The translations under genes were made by a program, and so were the position numbers. DNA of 6,473 nucleotides from contig JAIXXU010000107.1 in the NCBI GenBank assembly GCA_027490595.1, positions 1-6,473 of the forward strand. Reading direction: 5' to 3'. Below are positions 1 through 5,306 of the stretch, one piece after another (position 1 is the stretch's first letter; every line of letters begins with the position of its first letter). This stretch comes from Pseudomonadota bacterium (GTDB taxonomy: Bacteria > Bdellovibrionota_B > Oligoflexia > Silvanigrellales > Silvanigrellaceae). The notes beneath the pieces are model-generated. The model searched no databases and had not been told where the DNA came from. It worked only from the letters and a program-made list of their open reading frames with translations.

Positions 1-144
1 GAATAAAGCTCCCACGACTGAACCAATAAGGCCGCCATAAAGGGAATCGCGAAAAATAGTTTGTCCAAAATTGCAATTTGCTTGAGCGTTAGGAGTAATC
101 TGTAGAAGAAGAAAAATCAGCAAGCAAGAAAGAGTTTGTTTCAT
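1..144 (-). CDS. Small secreted protein with signal peptide, N-terminal part only
   Basis: The reading frame opens at an ATG at 144-142 and is still open at the left edge of the window, giving 48 residues. It starts MKQTLSCLLIFLLLQ, which is a short basic n-region followed by a hydrophobic core, and then has an Ala-Gln-Ala site (about residues 20-22) expected to be cut by signal peptidase I before Asn23. The mature part begins NCNFGQ and then shows a Gly-rich hydrophobic stretch (GGLIGSVVGALF, residues 37-48) resembling a glycine-zipper membrane segment. This suggests a periplasmic or outer-membrane-associated small protein. It lies 61 bases downstream of the ABC ATPase on the same strand, so it could be co-transcribed. 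No strong Shine-Dalgarno is visible. I do not recognise the family, and the C-terminus is outside the window. Confidence 0.65.
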   Translation of the reverse strand, partial: MKQTLSCLLIFLLLQITPNAQANCNFGQTIFRDSLYGGLIGSVVGALF

Positions 145-205
145 GTTTATACCCAAAAATAGAGAAAAAGAGCGATGAATTATTGGCAAAAGGAAAGTAT
201 AAAAA

Positions 206-952
206 TCAAAAATTGCCTTGCACCATTCTTTCAAGTTCCGCCTTGTCATAGCACTTGATATCTTCAACAAGTTTATGTCTAGAATTAGAGACAATAAGTA
301 ATTTAGTAGCATATTGAATGGCAAAATCAGTGCTGTGGGTTACCACGATGATGGTTTTGCCGGACTCTAGCAAATTGTGGAAGGAGTCCATACATTTTTT
401 TTGAAAGGAGAGATCACCTACGGCAAGAATTTCATCAAAAATATACACGTCGCCTTTGGAATGCATGGCAATGGCAAAAGCAAGACGTAGCATCATACCG
501 GAAGAGAAAAACTTGAGTGGTGTGTTCATGAAGTCAGAAACTTCAGCGTAGTCAAATATTTTTTGCTTGTTAGCCTTTAAGAAGTCAATGCTTAATCCTA
601 GGAGAGTGCCGTTTAAATAGTAGTTGTCTGTGGCTGTAAGCTCATGATTAAATGCTACGCCCAGTTCAAGAAAAGGGACAATTTTTCCTTGTATTTCGAT
701 ACTGCCCTGTGTGGGACTGATGGTGCCTGCAAGCATTTTTGCAAGTGTTGATTTTCCGGCTCCGTTAGGCCCCATAATGCACAGAATTTCAGCGTTTTCA
801 ATTTTAAAATTTAAATCTTTTACCGCATAAAAACAGTCTTTGTTCATGCGTTCTTTGATAAACTTAAATAAATTAAGAAAAACAGATTTATATGACCTGT
901 ATTGACCTGTGTATTGGGGGTACTTTTTGGTTAGATTTTTAACCTGGATCAT
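206..952 (-). CDS. Polysaccharide/polyol-phosphate export ABC transporter ATP-binding protein (Wzt/KpsT/TagH type)
   Basis: This 248-residue protein is the cytoplasmic ATPase that powers export of a lipid-linked glycan through its partner permease. It has Walker A GPNGAGKST (residues 61-69), a FLELG segment at 94-98 followed by an ELTATDNYYLNG stretch typical of Wzt-like ATPases, the ABC signature SSGM (150-153) in the form FFSSGMMLRLAFAIA, Walker B DVYIFDE (168-174), a D-loop AVGD (177-180) and the switch His206 in VVTHS. All catalytic motifs are intact. The length fits the short KpsT/TagH forms; there is no C-terminal carbohydrate-binding domain like that of O9a-type Wzt, so substrate choice probably does not rest on this subunit. 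Its ATG overlaps the permease stop codon as ATGA (949-952), which implies translational coupling and explains the lack of a clear ribosome binding site. The subfamily assignment is firm; the actual exported polymer (O-antigen, capsule, teichoic acid-like) cannot be told from this window. Confidence 0.92.
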   Translation of the reverse strand: MIQVKNLTKKYPQYTGQYRSYKSVFLNLFKFIKERMNKDCFYAVKDLNFKIENAEILCIMGPNGAGKSTLAKMLAGTISPTQGSIEIQGKIVPFLELGVAFNHELTATDNYYLNGTLLGLSIDFLKANKQKIFDYAEVSDFMNTPLKFFSSGMMLRLAFAIAMHSKGDVYIFDEILAVGDLSFQKKCMDSFHNLLESGKTIIVVTHSTDFAIQYATKLLIVSNSRHKLVEDIKCYDKAELERMVQGNF

Positions 953-1743
953 AGGGAATCAACAGCCTTACTATGAAGAGATTTGTGAACATAAAGTGCA
1001 AGGATAAAAAGCGCGGCAACGGTGCAAGTATGGCACGTACGTACCAATCCAAGATTGTGAATATTGATAGCTGAACCGAAGAAAATGGCTTTCATTTTCA
1101 AAATAGGAAGAGCAAGGGGGTTGAGGCAATAATAAAGAAGCTCATATTTTTCAGGTACAGCAAATTCATAAACAATAGGTGTCACGAACATGCCATAGGT
1201 AAGTACCAGTTCCCACAGTGTTTGAGTGTCTCGGTATAAAATATTCAAGTTAGATAGAAGTGTATTGATAGAAATAATGATCACACTAATGGTTGCTAGG
1301 GATAGGAAGTAAGAACCAATGCCATATAATGTGAAGAAGTCGTGGTGTGCTTTGTTACCGCCTACAAAGTAAACAAATAAAAAAACAGAAAAATTTAGAG
1401 TGTAGCTAAAAAAAGGAGTTAAATAGGATGCCAGTAGAATAAAAGACTTGTTGATTTTGATTTTTGTGATAATGGACTTTTTGCCAATAAAGGCATTCAT
1501 GCCGAAACCGGTAGATTCAGAAAACCAGTTCCACAAAAGAACCCCGTAAAAGAGTCGAAAAGCGTATTGCATGCCATTTCCGACTTTTAATAGGACAGAA
1601 AAAACAAAAAAGTACACTAAAAAAAGAAGGAGTGGCTTAAAGAAAGACCAAAAAAAACCTAAGACGCTACCTTGGTATTTTAGCTTGAGGTCGTAAAAGC
1701 TCAGAACCAGAACAGTTTGTAGGGCTAGTGAATCAAAAAACAT
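949..1743 (-). CDS. ABC-2 type polysaccharide export permease (Wzm/KpsM/TagG type)
   Basis: This 264-residue inner-membrane permease is expected to dimerise and pair with the ATPase encoded immediately downstream. The N-terminus carries the family hallmark DLKLKYQGSVLGFFWS (residues 18-33), an amphipathic coupling region leading into the first membrane span. Roughly six hydrophobic segments can be seen near residues 30-52, 62-82, 101-128, 139-162, 176-196 and 230-252. The conserved late block RDTQTLWELVLTYGMFVTPIVY (171-192), in two parts around Arg171-Asp172 and Thr188-Pro189-Ile190, followed by Asn208-Pro209, is typical of Wzm/TagG proteins. An in-frame TAA sits two codons before the ATG at 1743, so no longer upstream start is possible. 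No strong Shine-Dalgarno is visible. It is the first gene of the leftward operon and diverges from the hydrolase gene. Length is normal for the family and nothing is missing. Confidence 0.9.
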   Translation of the reverse strand: MFFDSLALQTVLVLSFYDLKLKYQGSVLGFFWSFFKPLLLFLVYFFVFSVLLKVGNGMQYAFRLFYGVLLWNWFSESTGFGMNAFIGKKSIITKIKINKSFILLASYLTPFFSYTLNFSVFLFVYFVGGNKAHHDFFTLYGIGSYFLSLATISVIIISINTLLSNLNILYRDTQTLWELVLTYGMFVTPIVYEFAVPEKYELLYYCLNPLALPILKMKAIFFGSAINIHNLGLVRTCHTCTVAALFILALYVHKSLHSKAVDSL

Positions 1744-1809
1744 TTTTTACCATTACTGTTAGTTAGAGTGAAAGCCTATTGATCGCAAATAAATTACAGT
1801 ATGTGGACT

Positions 1810-1836
1810 ATTATTGTTTTTTGACGAACCTGTCAA
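1810..1836 (-). promoter_or_regulatory. Candidate sigma-70-like promoter for the leftward exporter operon
   Basis: On the minus strand there is a perfect -35 hexamer TTGACA (1836-1831). AATAAT (1815-1810, five of six matches to TATAAT) follows with a short 15-base spacer; AATAGT, starting 3 bases further on, gives an 18-base spacer but a weaker match. The site lies about 65 bases before the permease start. It overlaps the candidate rightward promoter. It is supported by position and hexamer match only. Confidence 0.35.
1821..1836. repeat. Short inverted repeat TTGAC-N6-GTCAA, possible operator
   Basis: Perfect 5-base arms TTGAC (1821-1825) and GTCAA (1832-1836) are separated by GAACCT. Because the arms contain the -35 hexamers of both candidate divergent promoters, the symmetry may simply reflect two opposed -35 boxes, or it may be a binding site for a dimeric regulator acting on both directions. 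I cannot name a regulator. Confidence 0.3.
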
Positions 1837-1851
1837 CTTGGACCTCATAAT
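1821..1851 (+). promoter_or_regulatory. Candidate sigma-70-like promoter for the MBL-fold hydrolase gene
   Basis: TTGACG (1821-1826, five of six matches to TTGACA) is followed after 19 bases by CATAAT (1846-1851, five of six matches to TATAAT). The spacer is longer than the usual 17. Transcription would begin near 1858, leaving an untranslated leader of roughly 70 bases before the ATG at 1928 but only about 13 before the GTG at 1871. This is a sequence match without experimental support. Confidence 0.4.
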
Positions 1852-1917
1852 GTAGACTTTATATCGTTGTGTGAAAGAATTAAAATTAGAAACTTTTCTT
1901 AAAATAAGGTTTTTTTT

Positions 1918-1922
1918 GAGGA
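1918..1922 (+). promoter_or_regulatory. Ribosome binding site that decides the hydrolase start
   Basis: GAGGA lies 5 bases before the ATG at 1928, a good Shine-Dalgarno match and spacing. The competing GTG at 1871, which would add 19 residues, is preceded by TATATCGTTGT with no purine-rich site. This favours ATG 1928. Confidence 0.7.
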
Positions 1923-1927
1923 ATAAA

Positions 1928-2887
1928 ATGAAGAAATCAAGACGTCAAGGACATGTGTTTTTAAACGAGCATCATGAAAAATTAAGTCCCCATAAATTTA
2001 AAGAATTCTTGAAATGGCGCCTGACAAGTTTGTCTCAAAAATGGCCAAATTTTGTAAGTGATAATGTAAATCCGAAGTTGGATCATGTTCTAACTTCTAA
2101 TAATTGTGCAGTTACTTATATAAATCACGCAACACTTTTGATTCAATGCTTTGGAATGAATATTTTAACTGACCCGGTATTTTTTCAGAGGGTGAGTCCT
2201 GTGTCCTTTCTTGGCCCAAGGCGCCGAAGAAATCCTGGTATTTCCTTATCTAGTTTGCCAAAAATTGATGTTGTTTTAGTGAGTCACAACCACTATGACC
2301 ACATGGAAAAAGAATCACTTATTTTTTTGCACAAAGAGCATGCTCCTACATTTTTAACTCCTCTTGGAAATAAAAAATTTTTTGATAGTTTTGGAATTTC
2401 AAATGTTTTGGAGCTTGATTGGCAGGATTCCTTTTCGTTGAAAAATTTTAATTTTACGCTGGTACCCATGCAGCATTGGTCTGCGCGAACTCTGTTTGAC
2501 CGAAATAGGGCCCTGTGGGGCGGGTTCGTGATTGAGCAAGAAAAATTAAAAATTTTATTTGCAGGGGATACTGGGTACAATGGTCATTTTACAAATATTC
2601 AAGAGAAATTTGGACCGATGGACGTCAGTTTGTTACCTATTGGTGCCTACGAACCCCGGTGGCTTATGAAGGACCACCATATGAATCCTGAGGATGCTGT
2701 CAAAGCACACCTTGATTTAGGTTCAAAGCTCAGTTTAGGAATTCACTTTGGCACTTTTCAACTTACAGACGAAGGTATTGATGAGCCGGTATTGGCTTTG
2801 CACAAGGCCATAAACGACAACAACGTATTACCAGAAGCGTTTCTTGCCCCTAAAAATGGGGAAACCGTCCTTTACCAGAAAGCATAA
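1928..2887 (+). CDS. Metallo-beta-lactamase-fold hydrolase, NAPE-PLD-like (COG2220-type)
   Basis: With the start at ATG 1928 this is a 319-residue protein with no signal peptide, so it is probably cytoplasmic or peripheral to the inner membrane. It shows the full zinc-binding set of the metallo-beta-lactamase fold: HNHYDH (His120, His122, Asp124, His125), His183 in MQHWSAR, Asp214 in AGDTGY and His273 in IHFGTF. The blocks LLPIGAYEPRWLMK, DHHMNPEDAV (His250/His251) and the DPVFFQRVSP/GPRRRRNPG segment are characteristic of the family that includes animal N-acylphosphatidylethanolamine phospholipase D and bacterial relatives. The spacing His183-Asp214-His273 (31 and 59 residues) equals that of the human enzyme as I remember it (His253, Asp284, His343). 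Family members cleave phosphodiester or related bonds; the substrate here is not known, and a lipid role is an inference. A frame open upstream to GTG 1871 would add 19 residues but lacks a ribosome binding site. The gene diverges from the exporter operon and runs in the same direction as aconitase, 134 bases upstream of it. Confidence 0.88.
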   Translation: MKKSRRQGHVFLNEHHEKLSPHKFKEFLKWRLTSLSQKWPNFVSDNVNPKLDHVLTSNNCAVTYINHATLLIQCFGMNILTDPVFFQRVSPVSFLGPRRRRNPGISLSSLPKIDVVLVSHNHYDHMEKESLIFLHKEHAPTFLTPLGNKKFFDSFGISNVLELDWQDSFSLKNFNFTLVPMQHWSARTLFDRNRALWGGFVIEQEKLKILFAGDTGYNGHFTNIQEKFGPMDVSLLPIGAYEPRWLMKDHHMNPEDAVKAHLDLGSKLSLGIHFGTFQLTDEGIDEPVLALHKAINDNNVLPEAFLAPKNGETVLYQKA

Positions 2888-2959
2888 ATTTGAGGGGAGC
2901 CTTTTTTTTCTTGTAGATGTTATGGATTACGTTAAAAGTGGATTTTTTTGCGATTGTGA

Positions 2960-2988
2960 TTGAATTATTGTGAGGAAGTTTTTAGAAC
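2960..2988 (+). promoter_or_regulatory. Weak candidate promoter for aconitase
   Basis: TTGAAT (2960-2965) and TAGAAC (2983-2988) are separated by exactly 17 bases, each matching the sigma-70 consensus at four of six positions. The site sits about 35 bases before the aconitase ribosome binding site in an otherwise non-coding 134-base gap. In AT-rich DNA such matches are common, so this is tentative. Read-through from the hydrolase gene is the alternative, because no terminator hairpin is evident between them. Confidence 0.25.
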
Positions 2989-3007
2989 AAGTTATTGTTT
3001 TTAACAT

Positions 3008-3014
3008 AAAGGAG
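3008..3014 (+). promoter_or_regulatory. Strong ribosome binding site of aconitase
   Basis: AAAGGAG lies 7 bases before the ATG at 3022. It is the best Shine-Dalgarno match in the window, fits high expression of a central-metabolism enzyme, and fixes the start ahead of the later in-frame methionines at residues 5, 7 and 8. Confidence 0.8.
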
Positions 3015-3021
3015 TTTAAGT

Positions 3022-5289
3022 ATGGTTCAAGATATGAATATGATGGAAAATGTATATGAAAAATTTGAGCATAAAATTAAAAGAGCCCGGGAAATTTTAG
3101 GGAAGCCTCTTACTTATACCGAGAAAATACTATACGCCCATTTGTCAACGAGTGCTGCCAAAGATGAGCAAAAAATAAAGCCATTTGGTAGAGGAAAAGA
3201 CTACGTTGATTTTTTTCCCGATCGCGTAGCTATGCAAGATGCCACGGCTCAAATGGCTTTGTTGCAGTTCATGTCTGCGGGCATTCCCAAAGTTGCTGTG
3301 CCATCTACGGTTCATTGCGATCATTTGATTCAAGCGGAGGTAAATGCGCAGGCTGACTTATCAAGGGCTGAAAAAGAAAACTATGAAGTTTACGAATTCT
3401 TAAAGAATGTATCCAACAAGTATGGCATTGGTTTTTGGAAGCCTGGTGCTGGAATTATTCACCAAGTTGTCCTTGAAAATTATGCTTTTCCTGGAGGCAT
3501 GATGATTGGTACCGATTCCCATACTCCAAACGCAGGCGGTCTTGGCATGGTGGCAATTGGAGTAGGTGGTGCGGATGCTGTAGATGTGATGGCAGGTATT
3601 CCTTGGGAACTCAAATTTCCAAAAATTATTGGGGTTAAATTAAAGGGTTCTCTAAGTGGTTGGGCCTCATCTAAGGATATTATTTTAAAACTTGCTGGCA
3701 TTCTGACTGTAAAAGGTGGAACCGGTTATATTGTTGAGTACTTTGGAGAAGGCGCTGAGTCATTATCTTGCACGGGAAAAGCCACAATTTGTAATATGGG
3801 TGCTGAAATTGGTGCTACAACATCCATATTTCCCTATGATAAGAGCATGTCTAATTACCTTAAAAAAACTGGCCGTTCCCAAGTAGCCAACATGGCAGAC
3901 AAACTTGCTCATGAGCTAAAGCCAGACCTTGATGTCCTACAAAATCCAGAGAAATTTTACGATAAAGTCGTTGAAATTGATCTTGACACTCTTGAACCCC
4001 ATGTGAATGGTCCATTTACACCTGATTTAGCCACACCTATTTCGGAATTTGCAGCGGCTGTTAAGGCGAATCAGTGGCCATCCCAATTGAGTGCCGCTCT
4101 CATTGGTTCTTGCACAAATTCTTCTTATGAAGACATCGATCGCGTGACTTCCTTGGCAAAACAAGCAGCAAATTTGAATTTAAAAGCTCGGTGTGACTTT
4201 TTGATTACTCCAGGCAGCGAACAAATTCGCGCAACTATTGAAAGAGATGGTCAGTTAGGAGTTCTTGAAGCCCTTGGAGCGACAGTCATGTCTAATGCTT
4301 GTGGCCCTTGTATAGGTCAATGGAAACGCCATGGGTCACAAGAAAAAAACTCTATTGTAACAAGTTTTAATCGAAATTTTACCGCAAGAAATGACGGTAA
4401 CCCTTTGACTCATGCCTTTGTCGCCTCACCAGAGACGGTCATGGGATTTGCTTTGACAGGTGATTTGAGTATTGATTTTACCAAGGAATTTACCACGTCT
4501 GACGGTAAAAAAGTGCTGCTAAATCCTCCTCATGGTGCAGAACTCCCTGAGAACAATTTTGTAAGAGATGAACACGGTTTTCTTGCTCCCGCAGACGATG
4601 GAACTCACGTGCAAGTAAATATCGATCCACAAAGTCAAAGGCTTCAAGTTTTAGGTTCTTTCTCAGCTCCTGATTTTGAAAAAGATTTTGATCATCTGAA
4701 GCTTCTCATCAAGGTTAAAGGCAAATGTACAACAGATCACATTTCCATGGCTGGAAGCTGGTTAAAGTTTCGTGGGCATTTAGACAACATTTCAAACAAT
4801 CTTTTGATTGGAGCCGTAAATCAATTTAATGATGAAGCAAATAAAGTAAAAAATGCGTTTACAGGTCAAACGGATTCTGTGCCTGCCACCGCTCGTGCAT
4901 ATAAAGCTCAAAACGTTGGTTGGATTGTGATTGGAGAAGAAAACTACGGGGAGGGAAGTTCCCGTGAGCATGCAGCTCTTGAGCCGCGATACTTGGGAGG
5001 AAAAGCAATTATTGTTAAGAGTTTTGCTCGTATTCACGAAACAAATTTAAAGAAGCAGGGCATGCTTCCTTTGACTTTTGTAAGTGCTGCAGACTACGAC
5101 AAAATTCAGGAAGATGACACCTTTTCGTTGAATGCAAAAGACCTTGCGCCAGGACAACAACTGACGCTTCGTGTGACTCACAAAAGTGGTGCTGTGGATG
5201 TAATCATGCTCAATCATACGTTTAATGAGCAACAAATTGGCTGGTTTAAAGCTGGTAGCGCTTTAAACTTAATTGCCGCCGGTAGATAG
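3022..5289 (+). CDS. acn: Aconitate hydratase (mitochondrial-type aconitase)
   Basis: This 755-residue [4Fe-4S] enzyme isomerises citrate to isocitrate via cis-aconitate in the TCA cycle, in the cytoplasm. The cluster cysteines are Cys364 (GSCTNSS), Cys427 and Cys430 (ACGPCIGQW). Active-site residues are all visible: Asp100-His101 (HCDH), His147, Asp165-Ser166-His167 ([11 protein letters not shown]), Arg451 and Arg456 (FNRNFTAR), and Ser646/Ser647/Arg648 ([18 protein letters not shown]) in the C-terminal swivel domain. The early residues carry the same numbers as in mature bovine mitochondrial aconitase and the later ones are offset by only 4-6, so the protein is intact and full length. Its size and motif spacing separate it from the longer AcnA/IRP type (about 890 residues) and from the domain-rearranged AcnB. 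It is probably monocistronic or weakly linked to the upstream hydrolase. It converges on the HD-GYP gene with only 17 bases between the two stop codons. Whether a second aconitase exists in the genome cannot be told here. Confidence 0.97.
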   Translation: MVQDMNMMENVYEKFEHKIKRAREILGKPLTYTEKILYAHLSTSAAKDEQKIKPFGRGKDYVDFFPDRVAMQDATAQMALLQFMSAGIPKVAVPSTVHCDHLIQAEVNAQADLSRAEKENYEVYEFLKNVSNKYGIGFWKPGAGIIHQVVLENYAFPGGMMIGTDSHTPNAGGLGMVAIGVGGADAVDVMAGIPWELKFPKIIGVKLKGSLSGWASSKDIILKLAGILTVKGGTGYIVEYFGEGAESLSCTGKATICNMGAEIGATTSIFPYDKSMSNYLKKTGRSQVANMADKLAHELKPDLDVLQNPEKFYDKVVEIDLDTLEPHVNGPFTPDLATPISEFAAAVKANQWPSQLSAALIGSCTNSSYEDIDRVTSLAKQAANLNLKARCDFLITPGSEQIRATIERDGQLGVLEALGATVMSNACGPCIGQWKRHGSQEKNSIVTSFNRNFTARNDGNPLTHAFVASPETVMGFALTGDLSIDFTKEFTTSDGKKVLLNPPHGAELPENNFVRDEHGFLAPADDGTHVQVNIDPQSQRLQVLGSFSAPDFEKDFDHLKLLIKVKGKCTTDHISMAGSWLKFRGHLDNISNNLLIGAVNQFNDEANKVKNAFTGQTDSVPATARAYKAQNVGWIVIGEENYGEGSSREHAALEPRYLGGKAIIVKSFARIHETNLKKQGMLPLTFVSAADYDKIQEDDTFSLNAKDLAPGQQLTLRVTHKSGAVDVIMLNHTFNEQQIGWFKAGSALNLIAAGR
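5244..5268. repeat. Perfect 9-bp inverted repeat (hairpin) inside the end of acn
   Basis: GTTTAAAGC (5244-5252) and GCTTTAAAC (5260-5268) are exact reverse complements around a 7-base loop, ending 18 bases before the acn stop codon. A run of seven T residues (5299-5305) follows, but 30 bases later, so this is not a standard intrinsic terminator. It overlaps codons for the conserved C-terminal [11 protein letters not shown], so coding constraint may explain part of it. It could act as an mRNA 3' structure. Confidence 0.4.
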
Positions 5290-5306
5290 AAATCGTTGTT
5301 TTTTTA

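Noticed and set aside
145..205. Search for a terminator or promoter between the ABC ATPase and the small secreted protein
   Set aside because: No hairpin with a T run is seen. A TTGCCA hexamer on the minus strand has no -10 partner at acceptable spacing.
2293..2580. Minus-strand reading frame of 95 codons
   Set aside because: It lies wholly inside the hydrolase gene over its conserved zinc-binding motifs, and its product shows no recognisable family features.
2848..2909. Possible terminator after the hydrolase: a CCCC-N7-GGGG stem in the last codons and a T8 run at 2902-2909
   Set aside because: The 4-bp stem is about 40 bases from the T run and I find no stem directly before the T run, so it does not meet an intrinsic terminator pattern.
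2917..2973. 18-codon hydrophobic frame MLWITLKVDFFAIVIELL upstream of aconitase, leader-peptide-like
   Set aside because: The nearest purine-rich site is about 17 bases before its ATG, which is too far, and there is no attenuator structure. It is likely chance in AT-rich DNA.
2931..3005. Inverted repeat GTTAAAA ... TTTTAAC in the aconitase leader
   Set aside because: The arms are only 7 A/T-rich bases and are separated by about 60 bases, so this is expected by chance.
3145..5235. Four minus-strand reading frames of 62-81 codons (3145-3333, 3480-3701, 4792-5037, 5047-5235)
   Set aside because: All are antisense shadows within the strongly conserved aconitase gene and have no ribosome binding site or family signal that I can see.
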